This document shows positions 35,486 through 44,308 of a DNA stretch of 64,000 nucleotides, piece after piece. The DNA lies in contig NZ_QLLT01000027.1 in the NCBI RefSeq assembly GCF_003259315.1, positions 24,301 through 88,300 of the forward strand. The letters run 5' to 3'. The DNA comes from Kitasatospora sp. SolWspMP-SS2h (GTDB lineage Bacteria > Actinomycetota > Actinomycetes > Streptomycetales > Streptomycetaceae). The translations under genes and the position numbers were made by a program. The notes beneath the pieces are model-generated. The model saw nothing but the letters and a program-made list of their open reading frames with translations, ran no database searches and had not been told where the DNA came from. The first letter of the stretch is position 1. Every line of letters starts with the position of its first letter.

Positions 35486-35689
35486 TCAGGTCAGGGCCGG
35501 CTCGCGCTGGTCCAGGTCGATGCTGCTGAGCAGCGAGTGCTCGTCGGCGACGGCGGACAGCGCGTCGTTCTCGGCCTGGAGCTTGACCAGCTCGTTCTCC
35601 AGGTCCTGGACGCGCTGCTGCAGCCGTCGCATCTCGGAGAGCATTCGCGGGTCGGGGCCGCCGACGTACCCGAGAAGCGCCTTTGCCAT
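35486..35689 (-). CDS. Small conserved coiled-coil protein, unknown function
   Basis: A 67-residue protein starting MAKALLGYVGGPDPRMLSEM with a leucine-zipper-like heptad region (MRRLQQRVQDLENELVKLQA) in the middle and an acidic C-terminus. It has the look of a highly conserved actinobacterial small protein (I recall near-identical N-termini in other streptomycetes), but I know no function. GGAGG lies ten bases before the ATG. It precedes smc in the same direction, separated by a terminator-like hairpin. Confidence 0.82.
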   Translation of the reverse strand: MAKALLGYVGGPDPRMLSEMRRLQQRVQDLENELVKLQAENDALSAVADEHSLLSSIDLDQREPALT

Positions 35690-36070
35690 GATGTGTGGTC
35701 CTCCACGCTGAGTGACCGAACCGTGTACGGTAGGTCTTGGGGGAAGGGATACGCACGCGCCTGCGCGCCGGACGTGCTGGCTGGGCACTACGAGGGCATC
35801 CGCTGGTGAGTGGCACACTCACAGGCGAGGCCCCGCCGGTTAAACGCAAACCTGTGCGCGGGTTTCCAGCGTCTCACCAAAGACCGTACGGGTCAACACG
35901 ATCACCGCACGCTACCGCGCCCCTGTCACCTGCATGGCGGGAACCTCACACCATCGGCCGGGCTAGTGGATCACTACGTCTGCGGAGTCAACCACGAGTC
36001 CGCCCCGAAGGCAACCCCGTGACACCGGCAGTTGCCGGGGGCTCTCCTCCCGCCGGCAACCGCGGTGTGC
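35690..36070. other. 380-base gap between acyP and the small coiled-coil gene
   Basis: Lower G+C than its surroundings, especially 35840-35990 (for example GTTAAACGCAAACC and ACACGATCACC). It must carry the promoter of the coiled-coil gene; its right end is the acyP terminator. No open frame with streptomycete codon bias is visible. An untranslated RNA cannot be excluded; I see no tRNA or known riboswitch pattern. Confidence 0.4.
36022..36068 (-). terminator. Two-part hairpin terminator after acyP
   Basis: ACACCG and GTTGCCGG (36022-36038) pair with CCGGCAAC and CGGTGT (36053-36068), giving eight plus six base pairs with a small internal loop. It begins two bases beyond the acyP stop on the minus strand. 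Confidence 0.65.
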
Positions 36071-36364
36071 TCATCGGATCGCGAAGCCCCGGTACCCGTC
36101 GCCCACGGCGGTCCAGATCTCGGTGACCCCACTGACCTGACCAGGCGTTCCGGGCCCGCGCAGCGCGGCGAGCAGCCGCTCGCAGTCGGCGCGCGACCCC
36201 TCGGCGACCACCTGGACGCGGCCGTCCCCGAGGTTGCTCGTGTAGCCCGTCAGCCCGATCTCCAGGGCCCTGGCCCTGGTCCACCAGCGGAACCCCACCT
36301 GCTGGACGCGCCCGCGCACCCAGATGGTGGCCCGGACGGATCGGCGGCTGTCGTGACCTTGCAT
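36071..36364 (-). CDS. acyP: Acylphosphatase
   Basis: A 97-residue acylphosphatase that hydrolyses acyl phosphates. The phosphate-binding loop with catalytic Arg is VRGRVQQVGFRWWTRARA and the catalytic Asn is in GYTSNLGDGRVQVVAEG; the usual VQGVGFR is VQQVGFR here. ATG at 36376 is an alternative start. It follows the family's usual place near smc. Confidence 0.93.
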   Translation of the reverse strand: MQGHDSRRSVRATIWVRGRVQQVGFRWWTRARALEIGLTGYTSNLGDGRVQVVAEGSRADCERLLAALRGPGTPGQVSGVTEIWTAVGDGYRGFAIR

Positions 36365-36500
36365 GTGTCCGACCATAGTCGGGCACTCCGGGGGCGCTCG
36401 GAACGGGCTTCACGCCCCTTCCACCGACCCTCCCCACCCCTGCGGCGGCCCTCGCTCCACCGACACAGCCGGCACAGCACCGTCGGCCATCCCCCGGAAC

Positions 36501-36548
36501 GCGGACGGCCCCCGCTCCGTCCGAGGACGGGAGCCGGGGGCCGTTCGC
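36501..36548 (-). terminator. Long hairpin after the TPM-domain gene
   Basis: Positions 36501-36522 pair with 36525-36548 over about 22 base pairs, with two single-base bulges and a minimal loop. It starts 19 bases downstream of the TPM-domain gene stop (minus strand). Confidence 0.7.
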
Positions 36549-36567
36549 GGTGCCGGGGCGGCCGGGG

Positions 36568-37962
36568 TCAGTCGCCGAAGCTCCCGAAGTCGCCGCCGCC
36601 GAAGTCCCCGCCGCCGTCGAAGCCGCCACCCCCGTCGAAGCCGCCGCCGTCGCCGAAGTCGTTGCCGAAGTCGGAGGGGTCGAAGTCGGCGCCCGAGTAC
36701 TCACCGGCGTCCGCGCCGCCGTTGTCGTCGTACCCGCCGCCGTAGCCGCCGCCGTCGCCGTGGCCGCCCGCGTAGGCGTAGCCCGGGGTGGAGAGCGCCG
36801 AGCCGAGCATGGTGCCGACCAGCAGGCCGGGCAGCATGCCGCCGCCGAAGTAGCCGCCCGCCCACGGGCTGTAGGCGGGGCCGGCGTTCCAGTACGGCTG
36901 GTGGCCGTGCTCGGTCTCCACGGTGCGCACCGCCGGGTCCTGACCGTGCGAGATCCGGGCCGCGTCGTCGGCGCAGGCCGGGACGGAGCGCGGGGCGCCG
37001 CCCTCCGGGGCCCAGGTCACGTCGGTGGTGGACGGGCCGTGCCGCGGGTCGAAGAAGCACGGGACGCGGCGCTCGGGCAGCGGGCGGCCCTCGCGGCGGG
37101 CGGCCAGGGTGGCCAGCGCGAACCGGCCCTGCTCCAGCGCCTCGGTCACCGGGCGGACGTCCTCGGGCCCCTTCGCCTCGTCCATGGTCCGCTTGGCCAG
37201 GTCGTAGGAGTCCAGCGCGCTGGTGTAGTCGGCGCGCTGGGCGTCGTCCGCGCCGGGCGCGCCGGGGCTGAAGTCGAGCCGGTCGAGCTCCTCGCCGAAC
37301 GCGGTGATGTCCTCGTCCACCACGGTGCGCAGCTGGGCGAGTTCGGCCCGGGCCCGCTCCTCCTTGCGCTTCCTGGCGCGGCGGAACAGCAGGAGGACGC
37401 CGACGCCGAGCAGCACGATCAGCAGGACCGGGATCAGGACCCAGGCGATCGAGGTGCTGTGCTGCGGGCCCTCGCCCTTGGTCTGCTTGGCCGCCCCGTC
37501 GACGAACTCGGTCAGGGTGGCGTCGATGTCCTTGGGGTTCGAGCGGAACGCGGCACCCGCGATCCGGTCGGTCGCGGCCTTGCTCAGCGCCTTGGCGTCG
37601 GAGTTGGCCTGGAACTGGTCGCCGCGCCAGATGCCGTAGACGCCGACGATGCCGACCTTGGTGCGGAGGTCGCCGAACAGGTTCTTCGTCGGGTAGGCGT
37701 CGCTGGCCGGCAGCACCGCGATGAAGATCGGCTTGTCCGCGTCCTTCAGCTTCTTCGCCAGCCGGTCCGCCTGGTCTGCGGAGAACCGGCTGCTCATCGA
37801 CGGGTCGACGTAGACCTGGACCTTCTTCATGGAGTCGGCCGCGTCGTTCAGGCCGGACGCCGAGGCGGGCGCGGACAGCCCGAGCACCATCAGCAGGCCG
37901 AGCAGCGCCGCCAGGGCGGCGGCGGGCCCGGTGGCGCGGGAGCGGCGGAGCACAGTTCTCAT
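36568..37962 (-). CDS. Membrane-anchored TPM-domain protein with Gly-rich tail
   Basis: A 464-residue exported protein. A signal peptide (residues ~1-36, ending PASASG) leads to an extracellular TPM-like domain (KKVQVYVDPSMSSRFSADQA, DKPIFIAVLPASDAYPTKN). A membrane span at about 178-200 (IAWVLIPVLLIVLLGVGVLLLF) is followed by a cytoplasmic helical part and a C-terminal tail of Gly, Asp, Ser and Phe (GGGFDGGG-type repeats). The family role is poorly known; plant and bacterial TPM relatives act in photosystem repair or as phosphatase-like modules. It is divergent from the NIPA-type gene. Confidence 0.8.
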   Translation of the reverse strand: MRTVLRRSRATGPAAALAALLGLLMVLGLSAPASASGLNDAADSMKKVQVYVDPSMSSRFSADQADRLAKKLKDADKPIFIAVLPASDAYPTKNLFGDLRTKVGIVGVYGIWRGDQFQANSDAKALSKAATDRIAGAAFRSNPKDIDATLTEFVDGAAKQTKGEGPQHSTSIAWVLIPVLLIVLLGVGVLLLFRRARKRKEERARAELAQLRTVVDEDITAFGEELDRLDFSPGAPGADDAQRADYTSALDSYDLAKRTMDEAKGPEDVRPVTEALEQGRFALATLAARREGRPLPERRVPCFFDPRHGPSTTDVTWAPEGGAPRSVPACADDAARISHGQDPAVRTVETEHGHQPYWNAGPAYSPWAGGYFGGGMLPGLLVGTMLGSALSTPGYAYAGGHGDGGGYGGGYDDNGGADAGEYSGADFDPSDFGNDFGDGGGFDGGGGFDGGGDFGGGDFGSFGD

Positions 37963-38168
37963 GCTCCAGACCGTACCGGTCCGGCGGTCGGGACCACGCC
38001 CTCCCCCGGTACTGTTCCCACCCTGAGACCGGCCCCTACTCCAGGGGGAGAAGGGCGCTCCGAACCCCCGCCGACCGGCCGGAGTCGGGGCCGCGCGGCC
38101 CGCGCGGGGCGTTCGAGCGGGCATAGTGGAGACGATCTTCCCGCACCATCCCCGACAGGAGCCCCCTG

Positions 38169-39086
38169 GTGATCCTCGGCCTCGTCACCGCCGTCGCGGC
38201 GTCCGCCTGCTACGGCACCGGGTCGGTGCTGCAGGCCCTCGGCGCCCGCCGCTCGGCCCGGCAGGAGGCGGCGGCGGCCGGCGCCGTCACCGGGCACGGC
38301 GGGCCGAGCCTGTCCTCGACCGCGAAGGCCGCCGTCACCTGGGAGTTCATCCTCGGCACGGTGCTGGACTTCGTCGGCTTCGGCCTGGGCGCGCTGGCCG
38401 CCCGGCTGCTGCCGCTGTTCCTGTCGCAGACCGTCATCAGCGCCAACCTGGTGATCACCGCGGTGCTCTCGGTCCGGCTGCTGGGCCTGCGGCTGCGCCG
38501 GGCGGAGTGGCTGTCGATCGGCGTCCTGTGCGGCGCGCTGGTGCTGCTCGCGGTGGCCGCCGGGCCGGAGGGCGGGCACGAGGCGGCCCGGGCCTTCCAC
38601 TGGGCGCTGCTGATCGGCTCCGCGGTGCTGATCGCGGGCGGCTCGCTGGTCGTGCGCCGGCTCGGATCCGGCGGGGCGGTCGTCGCGGGCCTGCTCTCCG
38701 GCCTGGGCTTCGGCGCGCTGGGCATCGGCGTGCGCGTCCTGGACGGCGTGCAGCCCTTCGCGCTCGGCGCGCTGCTCGCCGACCCGGCCCTGTACGCCGT
38801 CCTGGTGGGCGGCCTGGGCGGGATGTACCTGCACACCGTCGCCCTGCAAGTCGGCTCGGTGAACGGCGCGACCGCCGCCCTGGTGGTCGGCGAGACGGTG
38901 GTCCCCGGCGCGGTGGGCGTGCTCTGGCTCGGCGACTCCTCGCGGGCCGGGCTGGGCTGGCTGGCCGTCCTCGGCTTCCTCCTCGCCGTGGTCAGCGCCG
39001 TCGGCGTGGCCTGCTTCGGCGAGGAGGGCGGCGCCCTGCAGGCGGCCGCGGAGGAGGAGAAGGCCCCCGCCGGGAGGGCGGACTGA
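38169..39086 (+). CDS. DMT/NIPA-type multi-pass membrane protein
   Basis: A 305-residue integral membrane protein with about nine hydrophobic helices; the fold matches the drug/metabolite transporter superfamily, NIPA-like branch (magnesium or small-solute transport inferred only). Features include the start ILGLVTAVAASACYGTGSVL, a conserved glycine-rich SQTVISANLVITAVLS helix and a C-terminal acidic tail. GTG start with AGGAG eight bases upstream. Plus-strand, convergent with mutM and divergent from the TPM-domain gene. Confidence 0.78.
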   Translation: MILGLVTAVAASACYGTGSVLQALGARRSARQEAAAAGAVTGHGGPSLSSTAKAAVTWEFILGTVLDFVGFGLGALAARLLPLFLSQTVISANLVITAVLSVRLLGLRLRRAEWLSIGVLCGALVLLAVAAGPEGGHEAARAFHWALLIGSAVLIAGGSLVVRRLGSGGAVVAGLLSGLGFGALGIGVRVLDGVQPFALGALLADPALYAVLVGGLGGMYLHTVALQVGSVNGATAALVVGETVVPGAVGVLWLGDSSRAGLGWLAVLGFLLAVVSAVGVACFGEEGGALQAAAEEEKAPAGRAD

Positions 39087-39125
39087 GCCGGGCGGTCCGT
39101 CCGAGCCGGGGCCGCGGCCCGGCGG

Positions 39126-39983
39126 TCAGCGGCGGGGCGGGCGCTGGCAGGCGGGGCAGGAGTAGCTGGAGCGGTTCATCCAGGCGTCCCGGCGCATCGC
39201 CGTGCCGCAGCGGCGGCAGGGCCGGCCCTCGCGGCCGTAGGCGTCGAGGTCCCGGGAGAAGTAGCCGCTCTCGCCGTTGACGTTGACGTACATCGAGTCG
39301 AAGCTCGTCCCGCCGACGGCCAGCGCGGACGTCATCACGTCCCGGGCGTGGCCGAGCAGTTCCAGGGCGGCGGGGCGGGTCAGCGTGCCGGTGGGGCGGT
39401 CGTAGTGCAGGCGGCTGCGCCACAGCGCCTCGTCGGCGTAGATGTTGCCGACGCCGCTGACCAGGGTCTGGTCGAGCAGGGCGCGCTTGACGGTGGTGCG
39501 CTTGGCCCGCAGGGCGGCGGCGAAGGCGGCGTCGTCGAAGCGCGGGTCGAGCGGGTCGCGGGCGATGTGGGCGAGCGAGACGGGGGTGGCCTCGGGGTCG
39601 CCGGCCTCGGCCTCCTCGACGGCCAGGCCGCCGAAGGTGCGCTGGTCGACGAAGCGCAGCTCGGTGCCGCCGTCGGCGAACCTGAGCCGGGCCCGCAGGT
39701 GCACGGATTCGGCCATCTCCGGTTCCTGGATCAGGAGTTGGCCGCTCATGCCGAGGTGCCCGACCATCGAGAGGCCGTCGCCGAGCGGCACCCACAGGTA
39801 CTTGCCGCGGCGCTGCGGCTCGCCGAGGGTGCGGCCGCGCAGCAGGGCGGTGAACTCGTCGGCGCCGCCCGCCTGCCGGCGCACGGCGCGCGGGTGCAGC
39901 ACCTGGACGTCGGCGACGGTGCGCCCGGCGGCCCAGCGGGCCAGTCCGCGGCGGACCACCTCGACCTCGGGCAGCTCGGGCAC
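39126..39983 (-). CDS. mutM: Formamidopyrimidine-DNA glycosylase (MutM/Fpg)
   Basis: A 285-residue base-excision enzyme that removes 8-oxoguanine. The N-terminus PELPEVE supplies catalytic Pro and Glu; the helix-two-turn-helix has VSGVGNIYADEALWRS; the C-terminal zinc finger is CRRCGTAM...YSCPACQ. GTG start. It lies 13 bases after rnc and belongs to the DUF177-rpmF-rnc-mutM unit. Confidence 0.97.
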   Translation of the reverse strand: MPELPEVEVVRRGLARWAAGRTVADVQVLHPRAVRRQAGGADEFTALLRGRTLGEPQRRGKYLWVPLGDGLSMVGHLGMSGQLLIQEPEMAESVHLRARLRFADGGTELRFVDQRTFGGLAVEEAEAGDPEATPVSLAHIARDPLDPRFDDAAFAAALRAKRTTVKRALLDQTLVSGVGNIYADEALWRSRLHYDRPTGTLTRPAALELLGHARDVMTSALAVGGTSFDSMYVNVNGESGYFSRDLDAYGREGRPCRRCGTAMRRDAWMNRSSYSCPACQRPPRR

Positions 39984-39996
39984 GTCGGACCGCCGG

Positions 39997-40791
39997 TCAG
40001 ACGGTCGCGGCGGCGGCGCCGTCGGGCCGGTCGGCTTCGCGCTCGGCCTTGATCGCCCGCCAGGCGGACTCGGCGGCCTTCTGCTCGGCTTCCTTCTTCG
40101 AGCGACCGCTGCCGGAGCCGTAGTCCTGGCCGGCCACCCGGGCGGCGGCGGTGAAGGTCTTCTCGTGGTCCGGGCCGGACTCGGTGACCACGTACTCGGG
40201 GACGCCGATGCCGACGGCGGCGGTGAGCTCCTGGAGGCTGGTCTTCCAGTCGAGCCCGGCGCCGAGCTGCGCGGACTCCGCGATCAGCGGGTCGAACAGG
40301 CGGTGGACGAACTCGGTCGCCGCGTCCAGGCCCTGGTCCAGGTAGGTGGCGCCGATCACGGCCTCGACGGTGTCCGCGAGGATCGACGACTTGTCGCGGC
40401 CGCCGGTCCCCTCCTCGCCCTTGCCGAGCCGGATGAAGGCCCCGAGGTCCAGGCCGCGGCCGACCTCGGCGAGCGCGCGGGAGTTGACCACCGCAGCGCG
40501 GAGTTTGGCGAGCGTCCCCTCGGCGACCTCCGGGTGGAGGCGGTAGAGGGTGTCGGTCACCACCAGGCCCAGCACCGAGTCGCCGAGGAACTCCAGGCGC
40601 TCGTTGGTGGGCAGCCCACCGTTCTCGTACGCGTACGAGCGGTGGGTCAGGGCGCGCACCAGAAGGGCGCGCTCGAGCGTGTACCCGAGGCGCCCTTCCA
40701 GGACGTCGTATTCGGTCGAGGCCGGCCCACCGCCCTTGCCCCCGTTGGTCCCGGGGTTCGGCTTGCGGGAGGAACTGCCAGTGTCCGACAT
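39997..40791 (-). CDS. rnc: Ribonuclease III
   Basis: A 264-residue double-strand-specific RNase acting in rRNA and mRNA processing; the S. coelicolor homologue (AbsB) controls antibiotic production. Catalytic signature NERLEFLGDSVLGLVV and the second acidic cluster DTVEAVIGATYLDQG are intact; a dsRBD follows (DWKTSLQELTAAVG, GRSKKEAEQKAAESAWRAI). The ATG at 40791 (SDTGSSSRKP) is preferred over the longer frame. It is flanked by rpmF and mutM in the typical order. Confidence 0.97.
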   Translation of the reverse strand: MSDTGSSSRKPNPGTNGGKGGGPASTEYDVLEGRLGYTLERALLVRALTHRSYAYENGGLPTNERLEFLGDSVLGLVVTDTLYRLHPEVAEGTLAKLRAAVVNSRALAEVGRGLDLGAFIRLGKGEEGTGGRDKSSILADTVEAVIGATYLDQGLDAATEFVHRLFDPLIAESAQLGAGLDWKTSLQELTAAVGIGVPEYVVTESGPDHEKTFTAAARVAGQDYGSGSGRSKKEAEQKAAESAWRAIKAEREADRPDGAAAATV

Positions 40792-40811
40792 CGATCCGTG
40801 CACCCCGCCGA

Positions 40812-40985
40812 TCAGACCGAGAGGACCTGGCGACGGTTGTACGTGCCGCAGCTCGGGCACGCGATGTGCGCGAGCTTCGGCTCGTGGCAGCGGTCGCACG
40901 CGACGAGCGCGGGCACGACGGCCTTCCAGTTGGAACGGCGGTGACGCGTGTTGCTGCGCGACATCTTCCGCTTCGGAACAGCCAC
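40812..40985 (-). CDS. rpmF: 50S ribosomal protein L32, zinc-ribbon form
   Basis: A 57-residue protein: AVPKRKMSRSNTRHRRSNWK and two Cys pairs (CDRC and CPSC) forming a zinc ribbon. GTG start with AGGAGA upstream. Located between the DUF177 gene and rnc as in most bacteria. Actinobacteria often carry a second, zinc-free copy elsewhere under Zur control; this is the zinc form. Confidence 0.95.
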   Translation of the reverse strand: MAVPKRKMSRSNTRHRRSNWKAVVPALVACDRCHEPKLAHIACPSCGTYNRRQVLSV

Positions 40986-41034
40986 GGTAAATCTCCTGGT
41001 TCTACGGCGAGGCCCTCACGGGCAGCGCTGTGTC

Positions 41035-41628
41035 TTATTCCTCGTCACCCTCGTCGCCGGGGGCGGCGGAGAGTCCCTGCAGGGCCGCCCACCTGGGGTC
41101 GGCGGCGTCGTGGTGGTGCGACGGGTCGTCGCTCAGGCGGGCCCCGCACTCGGAGCACAGACCCAGGCAGTCGTCCTGGCACACCGGCTGCAGCGGCAGT
41201 GCGAGCACCACCGCGTCACGCAGCACCGGCTGGAGGTCGAACAGGTCGCCCTCCAGGCGGTAAGTCTCGTCCTCGGACTCCTCGTCGAAGTCGTCCCCCG
41301 CGATCGCGCGGTGACGCTCCTCGGACTCCGGGTAGTAGTACAGCTCCTGGAAGTCGACCTCCAGGTCGTCCTCCAGCGGCTCCAGGCAGCGGGAGCACTC
41401 GCCGGTGACGTGGGTCTCGGCGGTGCCGGTGACCAGCACGCCCTCGACCACCGACTCCAGGCGGAGCTCCAGCTTGATCTCGCTCTTCTCGGGAACGCCG
41501 ATCACGTCCGCGACGCCGAGCTCCGCCGGGGCCTCCAGGGTGCGGGAGACCTTGCGCAGCGATCCCGGGCGACGGCCGAGCTCGTGCGTGTCGAACACGA
41601 GGGGGTCGCGGTGGTCGAGGCGGTTCAA
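41035..41628 (-). CDS. YceD/DUF177 family protein, 23S rRNA accumulation factor
   Basis: About 197 residues of the DUF177 family, required in other bacteria for normal 23S rRNA accumulation. Core motifs are LNRLDHRDPLVFDTHELGRR, GECSRCLEPLEDDLEVDFQE and PVCQDDCLGLCSECGARL, whose Cys pairs may bind zinc. I chose the TTG at 41628 because AGGA lies eight bases upstream and the family starts near there; a GTG at 41655 is the alternative. It precedes rpmF, the usual pairing. Confidence 0.88.
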   Translation of the reverse strand: MNRLDHRDPLVFDTHELGRRPGSLRKVSRTLEAPAELGVADVIGVPEKSEIKLELRLESVVEGVLVTGTAETHVTGECSRCLEPLEDDLEVDFQELYYYPESEERHRAIAGDDFDEESEDETYRLEGDLFDLQPVLRDAVVLALPLQPVCQDDCLGLCSECGARLSDDPSHHHDAADPRWAALQGLSAAPGDEGDEE

Positions 41629-41785
41629 GGTTTCCTGACTTCCTGGCGGCGGCACGCATCCCTGCGTGGCGCGGATCTTCGGTTCCTACGGCGCGCGGCC
41701 CGGATGCGGGCGCACGGCGAACCCGGCGCGAACAGGCCGGAGTGGTCAGACTACCGGAGAGTCCGCGCCGAACCCAACTCGCCCC

Positions 41786-42976
41786 TCAGCGGCCGCCGAG
41801 CTCCCGCAGCCTGGTCATGTCGATCATGCTGGTGTCGAAGAAGCTGGTCTCGTCCAGCCCACCCTGCTGCTGCGGCGGCTGCGCGGGCTGCTGGGGGTGC
41901 TGCGCGGGCTGCTGGGGCTGCTGGGGCTGCTGCTGGTAGCCGTACGGGTCGGCGGGCAGCGGGTTGCCCCACTGGTCGAAGCCCTGCGGCTGCTGGTACT
42001 GCGGCTGCTGCTGGTAGTAGGGGTCCACCGGCTGCTGCCCGTAGGGCTGGCCGTACGGGTCGGTCTGCGGGGCCGCCGCCGGGTCGTAGCCGCCGTAGAC
42101 CTCGGCGTACTGCGGGGCCTGCGGCTGGGCGAGGGGGTCCCCCCAGCCGGAGGCCGGGGAAGGGTCCTCGCCGGGCTGCTGCCAGCCGGCCGCGGCCGGG
42201 GTCTGCTCGGGCCAGGACTGCTGCTGCGGGACGTCCGCGTACCAGCTCTGCTGCTCGCCCTCGTCGGAGAAGCCGGCCGCCACCGCCTCGGCGCGGTCCT
42301 TGAGCTGCTGGGCCTCGTCGGCGGCGGCCAGGTAGGCGCCCAGCTCGTCGATCGGGGCCTTGCCGAGCAGCTTGTCGCGGCCCTTGCCGACCGCCTCCAG
42401 GGTGGCGGAGAGCACCGCCTCCAGGGTGGCCAGCTTCACGTCGACGTACTCGTCGGCCTCCGGGCTGGGGCTGGTCCGCGGCCGGAACTCCTCGCCGTCC
42501 TCGGCGCCCTCCGCCTCCGGCTCGTACACGCCGGACTCGCCGCGCAGCTTGTGCCGGCCGCGGCCGACCGCGCCGAGCGTCTTGGTGAGCACCACCTCGA
42601 AGTTGGCCAGCTTGGAGTCGACGTAGTCGTCGGCCTCGGCGAGCTTGGCCTGCACCTCGGCGCGCGCCTCGGCCAGCACCCGGTCCGCCTCGGCCTGCGC
42701 CTGCCGGACCACCTCGGTGTCGGAGATCAGCGAGCCGCGCTCGTCGTGCGCGCCCCGGATGATCCGGTCGGCCTGGGCGTGGGCGTCGGCCACCATCTGC
42801 TGGTGGTCCGCCACCACCGACTGCGCCTGGGCGAGTTCCGCGGGCATCGCCTCGCGCAGGTCGCGGAGCAGTCCGGTCAGCTCGGCACGGTTGACCACGC
42901 AGGACGACGACATCGGCATCGCCTTCGCCTTCTCGACCACGGCGATGATCTCGTCGAGTTTCTGCTGCACGTCCAC
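41786..42976 (-). CDS. Coiled-coil protein, DivIVA/AtpF-like, with internal duplication and Gln/Pro-rich tail
   Basis: A 396-residue cytoplasmic protein. Residues 1-110 are an alpha-helical, DivIVA/AtpF-like coiled coil (LAQAQSVVADHQQMVADAHA, VRQAQAEADRVLAEARAEVQ). A ~34-residue segment is duplicated: EADDYVDSKLANFEVVL... at 114-147 and EADEYVDVKLATLEAVL... at 173-206. The C-terminal ~150 residues are Gln/Pro/Tyr-rich. Streptomycete homologues sit beside coaD-rsmD; a role in cell-wall growth or polarity is only inferred. GTG start. Confidence 0.8.
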   Translation of the reverse strand: MDVQQKLDEIIAVVEKAKAMPMSSSCVVNRAELTGLLRDLREAMPAELAQAQSVVADHQQMVADAHAQADRIIRGAHDERGSLISDTEVVRQAQAEADRVLAEARAEVQAKLAEADDYVDSKLANFEVVLTKTLGAVGRGRHKLRGESGVYEPEAEGAEDGEEFRPRTSPSPEADEYVDVKLATLEAVLSATLEAVGKGRDKLLGKAPIDELGAYLAAADEAQQLKDRAEAVAAGFSDEGEQQSWYADVPQQQSWPEQTPAAAGWQQPGEDPSPASGWGDPLAQPQAPQYAEVYGGYDPAAAPQTDPYGQPYGQQPVDPYYQQQPQYQQPQGFDQWGNPLPADPYGYQQQPQQPQQPAQHPQQPAQPPQQQGGLDETSFFDTSMIDMTRLRELGGR

Positions 42977-43107
42977 GGGCGTCTTCAGTCTTTCCGTGTG
43001 CCGCCGAAGTGCGGCGGAGGCAGTGCTCCGGAGGCCGCTGGCTGCGGCCCCGGGGCCGGGGGTATCAAGACTGTACGGCCACCGGCCCCGCCGCTCACAA
43101 CGCCGGT

Positions 43108-43593
43108 TCAGTCCCGGCGTTCGGCGATCCGCTCGACCAGCCGCCGGTGCACCGCGGCGGGCAGCAGGTGCGAGACGTCGCCGCCCAGCGAGGCCACTTC
43201 CTTGACCAGGCTGGAGGAGAGGAAGCTGTACGTCGGCGAGGTCGGCACGAACAGGGTCTCGACGCCGGTCAGCCCGTGGTTCATCTGGGCCATCTGCAGC
43301 TCGTAGTCGAAGTCGCCGGCCGCCCGCAGGCCCTTGATGATCGCCGGGATGCCGCGCTCGCGGCAGAAGTCCACCAGCAGGCCGCTGTGCGACTCCACCT
43401 CGATGTTGCCCAGGTGCGCGGTGGTCTCCGCGATCAGGGCGATCCGCTCGTCGGTGGTGAACATGCCCTGCTTGTTGCGGTTGATCAGCACCGCCACGTG
43501 CACCACGTCGTACAGCTTCGAGGCCCGCTCGATGATGTCGAGGTGTCCGTTGGTGATGGGGTCGAAGGACCCCGGACAGACGGCGCGGCGCAT
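43108..43593 (-). CDS. coaD: Phosphopantetheine adenylyltransferase
   Basis: A 161-residue enzyme for the fourth step of coenzyme A synthesis. The nucleotidyltransferase motif is CPGSFDPITNGHLDII and the C-terminal motif PTYSFLSSSLVKEVA; KGLRAAGDFDYELQMAQMN is the substrate loop. It starts 33 bases after rsmD, the conserved rsmD-coaD pair. Confidence 0.97.
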   Translation of the reverse strand: MRRAVCPGSFDPITNGHLDIIERASKLYDVVHVAVLINRNKQGMFTTDERIALIAETTAHLGNIEVESHSGLLVDFCRERGIPAIIKGLRAAGDFDYELQMAQMNHGLTGVETLFVPTSPTYSFLSSSLVKEVASLGGDVSHLLPAAVHRRLVERIAERRD

Positions 43594-43626
43594 GCGTGTG
43601 CTCCCTTGTGGGGCGTGGTGTCCTGG

Positions 43627-44211
43627 CTACGAGTCTCGATCAGCCCCGGCAGCGGCGCGACCGTACCAGAGCGTGCCCTCGCCGTACTTGCGCGAGCGCA
43701 GCCCCTCGAAGCCGTCCGGCCAGCCGAACTCGCCGCCCCGGGTGCTGCGTTCCACGGTGACGAGAACGTGCTCGGACAGCCAGCCCCCCGAGCGGAGTGT
43801 GACCAGCGTCTCCCGCAGGACGGCGTCCTCCACCGCGTACGGCGGGTCCAGGAACACCAGGTCGTAGGGCTCGGCCGGCGGCGGCCCGGCGACCACCTTC
43901 TCGGCCTTCTCCGCCCGCACCTCGGCGCCGGGCAGGCCCAGCGTCCGGACGTTCTCCCGCACCGTCCGCACGGCGCCCGCGTCCGCCTCCACCAGCAGCG
44001 CGTGCGCCGCGCCGCGCGAGAGCGCCTCCAGCCCGACCGCGCCGCTGCCCGCGAACAGGTCCAGCATCCGGGCGCCGGCGATCGGCCCGAACAGCGCCTC
44101 GACGGTGGAGAACATCGCCTCCCGCGCCTTGTCGGACGTCGGGCGGGTGTTCCGGCCGGGCGGCACGGCGAGACGGCGGCCTCCGGCACGGCCGGCGATC
44201 ACGCGAGGCAT
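43627..44211 (-). CDS. rsmD: 16S rRNA (guanine966-N2)-methyltransferase RsmD
   Basis: A 194-residue methyltransferase. Motif I is MLDLFAGSGAVGLEALSRGA and the catalytic motif DLVFLDPPY; RVIAGRAGGRRL and RPTSDKAREAMFS mark the start of the family. ATG at 44211 chosen, with AAGGA nine bases upstream; the frame runs further but without support. Confidence 0.95.
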   Translation of the reverse strand: MPRVIAGRAGGRRLAVPPGRNTRPTSDKAREAMFSTVEALFGPIAGARMLDLFAGSGAVGLEALSRGAAHALLVEADAGAVRTVRENVRTLGLPGAEVRAEKAEKVVAGPPPAEPYDLVFLDPPYAVEDAVLRETLVTLRSGGWLSEHVLVTVERSTRGGEFGWPDGFEGLRSRKYGEGTLWYGRAAAGADRDS

Positions 44212-44308
44212 GGCGTTGGGTCCTTTGCGGGTGGGAGGGGCTGCGCGCCCGACCCTAGCCGACGGATCGGCCCCGGGCCGGGCGCGCCCGCTCACTTCCC
44301 CGCGCCGG

